The notes: generated by a model from the sequence alone, not told the origin. DNA of 64,000 nt from Fluviicola sp. (GCA_029866325.1 JARWZO010000019.1:434001-498000), one strand, 5' to 3'. Counted from the first letter of the stretch, positions 34,916 to 44,883 are shown. Program-made: numbers and translations.

Positions 34916-36709
34916 TTAAGATTCCTCTCCAACATAAAACCCATCCACCAACGATTGGTATTTCTCGAGGATAATTTTGCGTTTGAGTTTCAATGTCGGC
35001 GTCAATTCACCTGTTTCAATGGCAAATTCATGTTCAAGTAATGCGAACCTTTTGATCTTTTCCCAGCTTCCGTAAAGCTCGTTGTATTTATCTACTTCTT
35101 TCTGCAATAAGCCACGAATCTCTTGTGTGCACAATAATTCACCGTATGGAACATCGGCATTCACACCATGCGTTTTTGCCCAATCAACAATTGCTGCTTT
35201 GGTAGGAACGATAAGCGCTCCCGGAAATTTTTGGTTTTCACCAACCACCATCATTTGTTCAATGAAGCGCGATTCTTTGAATTTATTCTCCATCGCCTGA
35301 GGCACAATGTATTTTCCACCCGATGTTTTGAAGATCTCTTTTTTACGATCCGTAATTTTCAAGAATTGCTCATCGACCCACGTTCCAATATCGCCAGTAT
35401 GGAACCAACCTTGCTGATCGATTACTTCTGCAGTTTTGTCGGGAAGATTGTAGTACCCCATCATCACATTAGGACCTTTTACCAAAATCTCACCGTCTTC
35501 GGCCAGTTTTACTTTCACACCTTCAATCAGCGGACCCACCGTACCGATGCGAATACCGCGCTTGAGGCAGTTCACAGAGATTACCGGCGATGTTTCCGTG
35601 AGTCCGTAACCTTCTAATACATTAATACCCGCAGCTAGGAAAATTTGCGCCAATCGCGGTTGCAATGCTGCACTACCGGAAGCTACAGCTCTCACACGAC
35701 CACCAAGCGCTTCTTTCCATTTCGAGAAAATCAATTTGCGTGCGATTGCCAATTTGAACTTATACCACGCCGACTTGCCTTTTACATCGTATTGTTCAGC
35801 TACACGAATGGCCCAGAAAAACAAGAAACGTTTGATACCCCTTAATTCGTAGCCTTTGGCCATAATGCGATCAAACACTTTTTCCAGCAAGCGCGGAACC
35901 GCTGTAAATACCTCGGGTTTTACTTCACGGATATTGTCACCGATTGTATCCATCGATTCGGCAAAGTGAATGGATGAACCTTGATACATATAAAGATAGT
36001 GCAGCATGCGTTCGTACACATGGCATGCAGGCAAAAAGGTCAATACATTGGAATGCTGATCTGCGGGAATGGCATAAGCACAAGCCAACACATTTGAGAT
36101 CAGGTTATTGTGCGACAACATTACTCCTTTCGGATTACCGGTTGTGCCCGACGTATAAATAATGGTTGCCAAATCTTCATTACGGACATTGGCTTTCAGC
36201 GCTGTAATTTGAGCGGTTGAAATGTTTTCGCCTTGCTCGACAATCGAACTGTAATACGGTAAACCATCTACCTCATCAAAGCAAAAAAGTGCTTCCAATG
36301 ACGGAATCTGTTCGCGGATCCCCCAGATCTTGTCATAGAGTTCTTTTGTACCTACAAAACCGAATCGAATACCGGCATCATTAAAGATATGTTTGTAGTC
36401 AGCAACTGAAATATTCGGATAAACCGGAACGACAACTCCACCAATTTGTAAGATGGCAATATCCATTAAATTCCATTCCACCCTGTTGGGCGAAACAATG
36501 GCCACTTTTTGTCCCGGAGTCACACCTAAGGCTACCAATCCGCGCGATAACGCATTGACTTGCTGTAGAAATGACTGTGTTGACATAGGAATCCACTCAC
36601 CGTCTGTTTTAGTTACAAACATTCCTTTATTGGGGAAAGCACTTAACTGATGATATGGAATATCGAATAACCGCTTCACTTGATTCATATCCGTCTCTAT
36701 AGTCCTCAC
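34916..36709 (-). CDS. AMP-dependent synthetase/ligase (long-chain fatty-acid--CoA ligase-like)
   Basis: TIIYTSGTTGNPKGVMLSHNNLISN; EGYGLTETSPVISVN; GWFHTGDIGTWVDEQFLKITDRKKEIFKTSGGKYI. Confidence 0.93.
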   Translation of the reverse strand: MRTIETDMNQVKRLFDIPYHQLSAFPNKGMFVTKTDGEWIPMSTQSFLQQVNALSRGLVALGVTPGQKVAIVSPNRVEWNLMDIAILQIGGVVVPVYPNISVADYKHIFNDAGIRFGFVGTKELYDKIWGIREQIPSLEALFCFDEVDGLPYYSSIVEQGENISTAQITALKANVRNEDLATIIYTSGTTGNPKGVMLSHNNLISNVLACAYAIPADQHSNVLTFLPACHVYERMLHYLYMYQGSSIHFAESMDTIGDNIREVKPEVFTAVPRLLEKVFDRIMAKGYELRGIKRFLFFWAIRVAEQYDVKGKSAWYKFKLAIARKLIFSKWKEALGGRVRAVASGSAALQPRLAQIFLAAGINVLEGYGLTETSPVISVNCLKRGIRIGTVGPLIEGVKVKLAEDGEILVKGPNVMMGYYNLPDKTAEVIDQQGWFHTGDIGTWVDEQFLKITDRKKEIFKTSGGKYIVPQAMENKFKESRFIEQMMVVGENQKFPGALIVPTKAAIVDWAKTHGVNADVPYGELLCTQEIRGLLQKEVDKYNELYGSWEKIKRFALLEHEFAIETGELTPTLKLKRKIILEKYQSLVDGFYVGEES

Positions 36710-36943
36710 AATATATGTATTAAAAATTAGCCAAAGATGTCGAAATATTCATTGAAAAGCGCGATTTGTTTTTTTACTTCATAACAATCATCTGCACCGA
36801 TGTATTTTTATGCTGTGGGAAAATAGTTTTCTAAAATGCGATCAAGCGCAAGTCGGTCAACTAGTTGGAAAGTGAAATACGATTTTGGTTTGCGTTTGAT
36901 CGTCTAACGATTTTTGGTTTGTTAAAAAGGTTCGTTTGCCGAC

Positions 36944-36986
36944 GAGCCTTTTTTGTTTTGTGTAAATCACAAAACAAAAAAGGCTC
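36944..36986. terminator. Strong hairpin (bidirectional terminator candidate)
   Basis: GAGCCTTTTTTGTTTTGTG-TAAAT-CACAAAACAAAAAAGGCTC, perfect 19-bp stem. Confidence 0.75.
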
Positions 36987-37002
36987 GGGAAGCGTCCCGA
37001 GC
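36983..37002. repeat. CGGGA-N4-TCCCG hairpin
   Basis: GCTCGGGA-AGCG-TCCCGAGC. Confidence 0.7.
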
Positions 37003-37016
37003 TTACATACAATGTG

Positions 37017-38642
37017 TCACTCGGATGTATATCGTTCCCGACCGCGAATAAATACCTTAAACGCATAATTCGATTCAAACTCGGTGCGAATGCGGAACGG
37101 AAAAGCCAAAATGACAAACGTTGCTTCTTTTCCTTTTTCCAATGTTCCGATGCGTGATTCCTGAAAACTGGCATAAGCAGGCCAAATGGTCATTCCGCGT
37201 AAGCACTCTTCTTCTGTAAGCGCTTCTTCGGGCAAAAAGCCACCAATCGGCTCACCGTCGGCATTGGTGCGATTTACCGCCGCTTGGATTGTCAAATACG
37301 GATTGGTCAATTCTACCGGAAAATCGGTTCCCAGCGCCAGCATACCGGTTTGATTCAATAATGTTTTATAGGCGTAAGCTCCTTTCAAACGATCAGTCCC
37401 CAAACGTTGTTCTGCCCAACGCTGATCGCTCACTGCGTGCGTGGGTTGTACGGATGGAAAAGCTCCTGTTGTGGCGAATAACTCAAAATCGTTCAGGTCA
37501 ACTACCTGCGCGTGTTCGATGCGCCAGCGGTGATCTGCATTACGCTCGCGAATCTGCACCAGTAAGTCCAATACCAATCGGTTGGTTGAATCGCCAATAG
37601 CATGAATGTTTACCTGATAACCGATCGATTCAGCCATCAAGGCAATGCGCTGTAAATCTTCGGCAGAGGTCGTTAATAATCCATGCGAATGCACATCGTC
37701 TGTATACGGTTGTTTCAACAATGCACCATGTGAACCAAGCGCTCCATCCCCCATTACTTTAAAGGAACGAACGATCAAATTTTTGTGTTTGATCTTGCCA
37801 CTTTTCTTCGCGAAGGCAATGTTTTCTTCTGTAGCATAAAGCATTACATACAAATCCAAATGCAGTTTATTCTGATCCACCAAGCGTTTCAGCAACTGAT
37901 AATCTTTTTGCTCAACACCGGCTTCGTGTACACCTGTGATTCCGTATTGCAATAATTCCTGTTGTACAGTTTGTAAACTGGTAGCCAAATCCTTTTTCGG
38001 GAAATCAGGAAAGCGTTTTGATACCAATTCAATGGCGTTGTCGAGTAATAATCCGGTACAACGACCTTCTGTAACGGCAATGCTTCCTCCGGTAACGTTC
38101 GTTTCTGGAGTGATTCCGGCCATGTCCAACGCTTTTTGATTTACTAAAGCAGCATGACCGTCAATTCGATGAAGTAATACGGGGATATTCGGGAACAATT
38201 CTGTTAAACGCTCATTGGTTGGCAATACATCCGTTCCCCACAATGACTGATCCCAACCGCGACCGAGAATAAAGCCTGAAGGATGTGCCTGGCTGTATTT
38301 TTCAACCCGAACCACCAATTCGCTAAACGATTTACAGCCTACCAAATCAACCGAAAGCAATTGTCGGGCATAACTCATCATGTGTCCGTGCGCATCTGTT
38401 AATCCTGGGAAAACATCTTTCTTTCCGGCATCAATGTATTCGTCGGCACTGTATTTATTCAGAATTTGTCGCTCAGGGCCAACTTCAACTATTTTACCAT
38501 CCTTTATCGCCATGGCTTCCTCGATGGAATTTTCGTTGTTCATGGTGTGGATGCGTGCATTGTGGATCACCAAATCAACTGATTTTCCTTTCATACAGGA
38601 AACCAAGCTCAATGCAAGTAGGAGTGGTAAAAAACACTTCAT
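37017..38642 (-). CDS. Amidohydrolase family lipoprotein (YtcJ-like)
   Basis: Lipobox LSLVSCMKG; VFPGLTDAHGHMM..RGWDQSLW..NIHAIGDSTNRLVLDL..GTDFPVE. Confidence 0.9.
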   Translation of the reverse strand: MKCFLPLLLALSLVSCMKGKSVDLVIHNARIHTMNNENSIEEAMAIKDGKIVEVGPERQILNKYSADEYIDAGKKDVFPGLTDAHGHMMSYARQLLSVDLVGCKSFSELVVRVEKYSQAHPSGFILGRGWDQSLWGTDVLPTNERLTELFPNIPVLLHRIDGHAALVNQKALDMAGITPETNVTGGSIAVTEGRCTGLLLDNAIELVSKRFPDFPKKDLATSLQTVQQELLQYGITGVHEAGVEQKDYQLLKRLVDQNKLHLDLYVMLYATEENIAFAKKSGKIKHKNLIVRSFKVMGDGALGSHGALLKQPYTDDVHSHGLLTTSAEDLQRIALMAESIGYQVNIHAIGDSTNRLVLDLLVQIRERNADHRWRIEHAQVVDLNDFELFATTGAFPSVQPTHAVSDQRWAEQRLGTDRLKGAYAYKTLLNQTGMLALGTDFPVELTNPYLTIQAAVNRTNADGEPIGGFLPEEALTEEECLRGMTIWPAYASFQESRIGTLEKGKEATFVILAFPFRIRTEFESNYAFKVFIRGRERYTSE

Positions 38643-38686
38643 ATCATATTTTTTTATTGATCGGTCTCAAACGTACCACAATTTTC

Positions 38687-38917
38687 TCTTACTTTTTGCC
38701 AAGGCTGAAAAAGTAAGCAAAACATCCTTTTGCGCCATTCTAAGCCGCTCGTAAAAAATGGCTCTTTCTGTGTTTTAAGGTCAAAAGTGTCAGATCGGGA
38801 TCTGAAACGCAACACACAGCAGATTTGGCAATCGCTGTGCGTTTTAGCGCTTTTGACAAAACACAACGAAACAGCCATTTTTCTTACGTCGCTTCCTTGA
38901 ATTGGCGCTGTCCGCAA
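38687..38917 (+). repeat. 231-bp structured dispersed repeat, copy B
   Basis: Same length and orientation as 19966-20196, ~96% identical by eye. Confidence 0.9.
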
Positions 38918-38995
38918 GCTAAATAGCCGATTAATAGAAGGTTATGTGTTACGAATTTTTGATTTTACTAAAATCGTTTAGTGGTATGATTAAGA

Positions 38996-39760
38996 CTAAT
39001 CAATTTTTTTATTAAAAACAGTAGAACTTGCTTGAGCGGTTGGCATGATTACCAAATCGCTGATTGTTACATGCGGCGGACAATTGCACACATAGAAAAT
39101 GGCATCGGCGATGTCTTGTGCTTTTAACGGCTCAAATCCTCTATATACGCTATTCGCGGTTTCTTCGTCACCTTTGAAACGTACAATGGAAAACTCAGTT
39201 TCAGCAGCTCCGGGAGCAATATTACTTACTTTGATTCCGAAATTCACCAAATCTAAGCGCATGGAACGCGAAAGTGCATCTACGGCATGTTTGGTTGCAC
39301 AGTACACATTTCCGCCGGCATACACCTCTTTTCCGGCGATACTCGCCAAGTTAACAATGTGCCCGGAACCATTGGCTTTCAAAAGTGGAATAACGGCTTT
39401 CGATACATACAATAATCCTTTGATATTGGTATCAATCATGCGCTCCCAATCATCGGTTACGGCTTCATCCATCGGACCACGACCAACAGCCAAGCCGGCG
39501 TTATTTACTAAAACGGTTAAATCGCCAACCAGATCTTCACTAAGCGAACTGATTGCAGCAATAACTTCCGTTTCGTTCCGAACATCGAAGTTCAGAATTT
39601 CAACGCGGTTGGAAGCCGTTTTTAATTGTTGTTGCAAGTTTTTCAAGCGATCCAATCTTCGTCCGGTAAGGATCAAGTCCCATCCTTCATTAGCAAATCG
39701 AATCGCAGTAGCTTCGCCAAAGCCGGCAGTAGCGCCTGTTATGAGGGCAACTTTTCCCAT
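38996..39760 (-). CDS. SDR family NAD(P)-dependent oxidoreductase (YdfG-like)
   Basis: ALITGATAGFGEATA; NNAGLAVG; YCATKHAVDALSRSMRLDL. Confidence 0.93.
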   Translation of the reverse strand: MGKVALITGATAGFGEATAIRFANEGWDLILTGRRLDRLKNLQQQLKTASNRVEILNFDVRNETEVIAAISSLSEDLVGDLTVLVNNAGLAVGRGPMDEAVTDDWERMIDTNIKGLLYVSKAVIPLLKANGSGHIVNLASIAGKEVYAGGNVYCATKHAVDALSRSMRLDLVNFGIKVSNIAPGAAETEFSIVRFKGDEETANSVYRGFEPLKAQDIADAIFYVCNCPPHVTISDLVIMPTAQASSTVFNKKID

Positions 39761-41208
39761 GTTTCTGTTGGTTTTGTTTTTTTAAAAAGTAAGGCTGCAG
39801 CTACAAAAATAGCCAGGTAAGCAGGAATACGGTATCTCACCATTGCGCCCAGCACAGGTGTAATCCACCCGATTAAAAGCAGTAAACAAATGGCAAACAA
39901 CATCAAGGAAACAACCTTTAGTTTGGTTTGATTACTTGCCGATTTCCAAAAACTGAATGCATAAAGCACCCAACCGAATAACACAATGGTTTCCACAATG
40001 GCAAAGTATTTTAACCAACCACCCGGATCACCGAAAAACGGACGAAAAGCAGCATTGGTAAATGCTTCCGGAATATTTTTCACCAGTTGAGTAGACGATG
40101 AACGAATAAACGTGACGGGAATATAACTTGTACAACCGTTTGATCGGAAGTACATAAACCATGCTTTTTTATTGGGTTGCAATGTTACATCTTCAAACGG
40201 AAGCGCTTTTCCCAGCGCCACTTTTTTAGCATGGAGCGGTCGCTTTAAAAACACAGAAGAATCATCTTCGTTGATGTTCAAATACTGAAACTGATCGGGG
40301 CGAAAGAAATAAAAACAACTGTCTGCATAAGCATGAATTCCTCCTTTACCGATGTTGATGAAATCAAACTGTTTACGCGTCAGGTAAAACACTCCTTTTT
40401 CGCGTGGAGCAGGCATAAGAGTCAGTGCTCCGATAAAAACCACAAACATCACCGAAAAGGCGAGCCAAATGCGTTTTTTAAACACTTTCACCGTTACTAT
40501 ATACAATGCGATTGCCGGCAACAGACATAACAATACGTATGGTTTAAAGGCAATTAGTAAGAGTAATCCCAAGCCCCAACGCCAGATACGTCCGGCATTC
40601 CCAAGATCACCGAACCAAGCTCTGATAACCAAACACAAACCCAAAATCATCAAGGGCTCTTTGAGCATGCTTCCCGTCCAGAAAACCAAACTCGGAAACA
40701 AAATCAAGGCGTACCAAAAACGGCGTTTCGGAAAAGAAATAGCGGTTGAAAATGTTAGGTACAATTCACGAAACCCCAATAAGGATAAAAATCCGAAAAC
40801 AACGACATGCAAGTATACATTGCCGTTTGAAAGGAAATAAAGCAAGCTATTGACCCGAATGACATTCTTGGAATCATTGATCAATGTCAGGTTACCGCTA
40901 CTCCAATGAGTTGTTGCACTTAAGTAATGATCAATCATGGATTGGGTTTCCATTCCGGCTAAAAAACGTAGGTAATCGGCAAACGATTCATGTGCCACCT
41001 GATTGAGCAAGGCGCTTTCACGCATAAAAGCTTCCGGATCGGCGGTTAAGGTTCCCGAACCGTAATATTCGGAATAGACCACCAAAAACAACCAACTTAC
41101 GGTCAATTTGATCGCCCAAGCAATCAATAGGTCGTATTTCAACAAACCGTCGGTAGTGCGCTTCCAAAGTATCCAGGCGCCGATCAATAAGAGGAGAAAA
41201 ATGACCAT
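39739..41208 (-). CDS. Multi-TM hypothetical protein
   Basis: Many hydrophobic segments; overlaps the SDR start by 22 bp on the same strand. Confidence 0.7.
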   Translation of the reverse strand: MVIFLLLLIGAWILWKRTTDGLLKYDLLIAWAIKLTVSWLFLVVYSEYYGSGTLTADPEAFMRESALLNQVAHESFADYLRFLAGMETQSMIDHYLSATTHWSSGNLTLINDSKNVIRVNSLLYFLSNGNVYLHVVVFGFLSLLGFRELYLTFSTAISFPKRRFWYALILFPSLVFWTGSMLKEPLMILGLCLVIRAWFGDLGNAGRIWRWGLGLLLLIAFKPYVLLCLLPAIALYIVTVKVFKKRIWLAFSVMFVVFIGALTLMPAPREKGVFYLTRKQFDFINIGKGGIHAYADSCFYFFRPDQFQYLNINEDDSSVFLKRPLHAKKVALGKALPFEDVTLQPNKKAWFMYFRSNGCTSYIPVTFIRSSSTQLVKNIPEAFTNAAFRPFFGDPGGWLKYFAIVETIVLFGWVLYAFSFWKSASNQTKLKVVSLMLFAICLLLLIGWITPVLGAMVRYRIPAYLAIFVAAALLFKKTKPTETWEKLPS

Positions 41209-41341
41209 TGTGCTCCGAAAGTAAGCACTATTTCAGAAACACGGAGAGAATTCGGGAAGTTTAATCCACAGGTTTGCTAACAAAACAAGGAAGAACCAAC
41301 ACGATAGTTGTATAAATCATACACATTATTTATATTTACGT

Positions 41342-41355
41342 TTTATACGTATAAA
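41342..41355. promoter_or_regulatory. Candidate toxin-antitoxin autoregulatory operator
   Basis: Perfect palindrome TTTATACGTATAAA 2 bp upstream of the antitoxin ATG; GTATAAATCAT repeated at 41310-41320 and 41349-41359. Confidence 0.6.
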
Positions 41356-41357
41356 TC

Positions 41358-41594
41358 ATGAGTACATTCACCAGCACACTCCCCGACGACCTCTTACAAC
41401 AGCTTTCCGAAAAGGCAAAACAATTGTCATTACCCAAAAATAAGCTCATCGAAAAGGCATTACGCATTTATCTTGAGCAATTAAACAGGGCTGAATATAT
41501 ACGTTCGTACAAATTGCTTTCGGAAGATGAAGACACGCTGTTACTAGCTGAAGAAGGCATGATCGAATACTTGAATCAATTGGACAAAGAATGA
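41358..41594 (+). CDS. Ribbon-helix-helix antitoxin
   Basis: MSTFTSTLPDDLLQQLSEKAKQLSLPKNKLIEKALRIYLEQL; 4-bp overlap with downstream toxin. Confidence 0.85.
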   Translation: MSTFTSTLPDDLLQQLSEKAKQLSLPKNKLIEKALRIYLEQLNRAEYIRSYKLLSEDEDTLLLAEEGMIEYLNQLDKE

Positions 41595-41923
41595 AACAAG
41601 GCGAAATTTGGTATGTCGATTTAAATCCTATCAAAGGAAGCGAACAAGCCGGTATGCGCCCAGTGGTAATCATTAGTGGCAATTTGATGAACACCTATCT
41701 CAATGTGGTGATTTGTTGTCCGCTTACATCAAAAGTGAAGAACTACAAAGGAAATGTTGTGTTGACACCTTCAAACACCAATAACCTGGAATTACCTTCC
41801 GAAATCCTGACATTTCACATTCGCTCTATTTCCAAAGAACGATTGATTCGGAAGATGGGCAGCATTTCTAAAAGGGAACTTCAGCAAATTCACTTAGGGT
41901 TAAATGAAATTCTAACGTATTAA
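41591..41923 (+). CDS. Type II toxin, PemK/MazF family
   Basis: MKQGEIWYVDLNPIKGSEQAGMRPVVIIS..CCPLTSKVKNYKGNV. Confidence 0.93.
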   Translation: MKQGEIWYVDLNPIKGSEQAGMRPVVIISGNLMNTYLNVVICCPLTSKVKNYKGNVVLTPSNTNNLELPSEILTFHIRSISKERLIRKMGSISKRELQQIHLGLNEILTY

Positions 41924-42062
41924 CCTCAATTCGATTATAAATCGACTCCTATAGCTTTTACCATTAACCGTTTTTTTCTTTTTAGAAAAACAGGTATTTA
42001 TACGTGGTTCTATCAATGAAGATTTCTATAGGTTTGTTTCGAAACCAAAAAATACTTCACTG

Positions 42063-43400
42063 ATGAAAAAAAATGTATTCTATCTATGTCTTTTATTGGG
42101 CGGAACGATTGCGCTGCTGGCAAATTGCGGTGGCGAAGGAAGTTCAACAACGGATGTAACTACGCAAGAAACCGGAACCGTTGCACCCGACCCCGATTGC
42201 GTTACCGCTCCGGCGAGCTGGTTTAAAGGACCTACAACTGCGGCTCCGAGCGATTATGGACCTTTCTCTGATACGTCAACCACTACCGATTGTGATTTCC
42301 ACCTTTGGTCGTGGCAAAAATTTTTGTCGCTTACACGGTCTGATAAAAAACTTGCCCCGTTTGAAGATTTAATCCAAGTGGATAATGATTTAAACAAAAT
42401 GGGGAAACAACTAAATCTGATTGATAGCAGTCAAGCTGGGTCTGGAGGAACGCTTTACGATAAAAACAACCGTGCTGTTCATTACTCTATCTACTTGAAT
42501 GATTCAATGTATGCTTTCCAAACAAGGATGCTTCCTGTTTTCAAAAAGAACTTGAATAATTTAAAAGCAAAAGGTTTGGATACCTTAAACTATCCGGTTG
42601 GATGCATCGAAATCAAGGCTTCATGGGTGCTTACCTCAGGTATTCCAAAAGGAACAATCCAGGATTATTACATCAGCACAGCTACTTTAAACGGTAAACC
42701 CGTTCAAGTAGCGCTGATCGGAATGCACATTGTAGGAAGAGTTGACAAGCATCCGGAATTGGTTTGGGCAACGTTTGAGCATGAAGGTCTGGCACCGGAT
42801 TATGATTGGAGTAACTCCAACACAAATCAAGTATTAAGTAAAAATGACTTTGTGTTTTACAACGCAAATACTACTGCCAATAATTGCCCTATGAACAACA
42901 ATGCAAAGAGTGCGGTTGGATTCACCAATATTTTCAATTTCTATAAATTGGGAATGCCTCAAAGCTACAACAATAGCGCTGTGCCTTCTTCAAGAGACTT
43001 GAGCAATAACGCCAATATTGTTGCATTAAACAAAAGTGTAAAGGCGCAGTTGAGCAACGATACCGGACCTTGGTCTATGTATTTTTACAAAGGTTCTATT
43101 TGGCTCAATGATCCTGACGATTCCAATTTCCAACCGGGTGATGGCAATATCGGAAGCCTGACCAATGCCTCGCTGCGCGGATCTAGAGCAATCGGCAATA
43201 TCTCAATGGAAACCTTCGTTCAAAATCAAAGCTCTAAAAGCATCAACAGCGGTTCTATGAATTGCTTCGATTGTCATGGTACTTCTGACTTTAAGAATAA
43301 GGTAAACGGCCAACCGGCAGCATACAACCTGGCGCTTAGTCACTTGTTCATGAACGCACTTTCCAATTACGGACTCAAAAAGCCGATCAAATCGGAATAA
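42063..43400 (+). CDS. Lipoprotein with a single CxxCH heme-binding motif (cytochrome c-like)
   Basis: Lipobox ALLANCGGEG; C-terminal MNCFDCHGTSDFKNK. Confidence 0.75.
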   Translation: MKKNVFYLCLLLGGTIALLANCGGEGSSTTDVTTQETGTVAPDPDCVTAPASWFKGPTTAAPSDYGPFSDTSTTTDCDFHLWSWQKFLSLTRSDKKLAPFEDLIQVDNDLNKMGKQLNLIDSSQAGSGGTLYDKNNRAVHYSIYLNDSMYAFQTRMLPVFKKNLNNLKAKGLDTLNYPVGCIEIKASWVLTSGIPKGTIQDYYISTATLNGKPVQVALIGMHIVGRVDKHPELVWATFEHEGLAPDYDWSNSNTNQVLSKNDFVFYNANTTANNCPMNNNAKSAVGFTNIFNFYKLGMPQSYNNSAVPSSRDLSNNANIVALNKSVKAQLSNDTGPWSMYFYKGSIWLNDPDDSNFQPGDGNIGSLTNASLRGSRAIGNISMETFVQNQSSKSINSGSMNCFDCHGTSDFKNKVNGQPAAYNLALSHLFMNALSNYGLKKPIKSE

Positions 43401-43484
43401 ACGGAAAACCACTTCACGTATATACTAAAAGAGGCTGTCTTACGAATCAGACAGCCTCTTGCTTTAAGGTGTTTTTAGTCAGAA

Positions 43485-43871
43485 TTACCCCAATCGGTCT
43501 TTTCTTACCTGAAGCAGCGCCTCAGATTCGGCGTTATGCTCCTTAAGCGACCAACCATCGGTATTGATTGTTTCTATCCAATTATTATTGGCTGTTTTTC
43601 GGAACACCTGCGCACCTAAACCGTAAACCGAACCAAGTCCTTGTTCTAATTCATTTACGGTCATTTCCGGCGTTATTTCCCAGTCACCCTCTGTATGAAT
43701 TGTCCTGCACTCTCCAATGGTTTTAGTTGCATCCAATTTAAACTTCAATCCTGAAGCGGTTCCGGGTTTATGGAGTTTTGAAAAAAATTCAATTTTCAAA
43801 TAGGGAAATTCGGCACTAAACGCTTCCTGAAGCGATTGCAGTGTGTTTTCGTCTTTTATAATCAGTTTCAT
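43485..43871 (-). CDS. Conserved hypothetical protein (128 aa)
   Basis: Intact ORF with plausible composition; no recognised domain. Confidence 0.6.
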   Translation of the reverse strand: MKLIIKDENTLQSLQEAFSAEFPYLKIEFFSKLHKPGTASGLKFKLDATKTIGECRTIHTEGDWEITPEMTVNELEQGLGSVYGLGAQVFRKTANNNWIETINTDGWSLKEHNAESEALLQVRKDRLG

Positions 43872-43875
43872 ACTA

Positions 43876-44038
43876 AGAGCCTGTTTAAAATTGTTTGATA
43901 AGATAAATTATTAAGTCATTTTGAGCGAAATGAGGCAGATTTTGGAGCCATAGAGGGCGACTCTGGGGAAAAAATCGAACGAAATTGTAGCCAAAATGGC
44001 TTATAAGAATGAAATCAGAACAAATTTAAACAGGCTCT
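43876..44038. repeat. 163-bp MITE-like near-palindromic element
   Basis: 14-bp terminal inverted repeats AGAGCCTGTTTAAA/TTTAAACAGGCTCT; internal sequence also partly self-complementary. Confidence 0.75.
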
Positions 44039-44883
44039 AAGTCTTCATGAATGGTTAAAAGCGGCAATTCTGCATGGAAAGCCATTTGTTTGGTATTCGG
44101 CTCGCTAAACAAGCGTTCCAGCAAAGAATGATTACGTGGCATCATCACCACCATATCAGCTTTTCGCTCATGTGCAAACGCGTTTATTCCAGCTACAATA
44201 TCAGCGTGTTCAATTTGATGAAAGGTATGCGCAACATTTGCCAATACATGATCCAAATGCACTCCGGCAATGGCCTCGTCAACAGACGTCATTGAATGTT
44301 CATGTGGCGTAACGTTTAAAATCAACACATGTGCTTTGAATAATTCAGCTAGGTGAACAAGCGGACTCAACTGATCATTTAAATGCTGTACACGCACATA
44401 ATCACAGGCCAAAACAATTTTCTTGATCGGTTGAAAAATGATATCTTTTTCAATAACCACTACCGGACAAGTTGCCAAGTGCATGATTTTGGTAACAGCG
44501 CTGCCAAACAAACGCTCATCCAGGTAACTCGCACCTTTCATTCCCATCACCAATAAATCAACCCGGTGATCCTTCATGTATTGTTCTATTTCTTCAACCG
44601 GACCGCCCTTTACGGTAACCATTTCAACTGTAATCTCTTTTCCGTACGTTGCATGAATATCCGCTTTTAGGTGCTTCAAGGTGTTTTTATACGTTACTTC
44701 CAAATCAGCAGCCGATGGCATCATAAAGGTAACGTCGGTTACAAGATCGGGAACATAATACGCATGAAGGAGCACTATTTTGGCGTGTGTTTTCTTCGCC
44801 AATTGAGCCGCATAATGTACCGCACTGGTAGCACTGTCAGAAAAATCCGTCGGTACCAGGATTGTTTTAAATAAGGTATCCAT
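44026..44883 (-). CDS. Universal stress protein, UspA family (tandem Usp domains)
   Basis: FKTILVPTDFSDSATSAVHYAAQLAKKTHAKIVLLHAYY; VDLLVMGMKGASYLDERLFGSAVTKI. Confidence 0.92.
   Translation of the reverse strand: MDTLFKTILVPTDFSDSATSAVHYAAQLAKKTHAKIVLLHAYYVPDLVTDVTFMMPSAADLEVTYKNTLKHLKADIHATYGKEITVEMVTVKGGPVEEIEQYMKDHRVDLLVMGMKGASYLDERLFGSAVTKIMHLATCPVVVIEKDIIFQPIKKIVLACDYVRVQHLNDQLSPLVHLAELFKAHVLILNVTPHEHSMTSVDEAIAGVHLDHVLANVAHTFHQIEHADIVAGINAFAHERKADMVVMMPRNHSLLERLFSEPNTKQMAFHAELPLLTIHEDLEPV

Noticed and set aside
38654-38917. 87-aa minus-strand ORF within repeat copy B
   Set aside because: Overlaps the structured repeat almost completely; similar ORFs are often annotated in repeats but evidence for translation is lacking.
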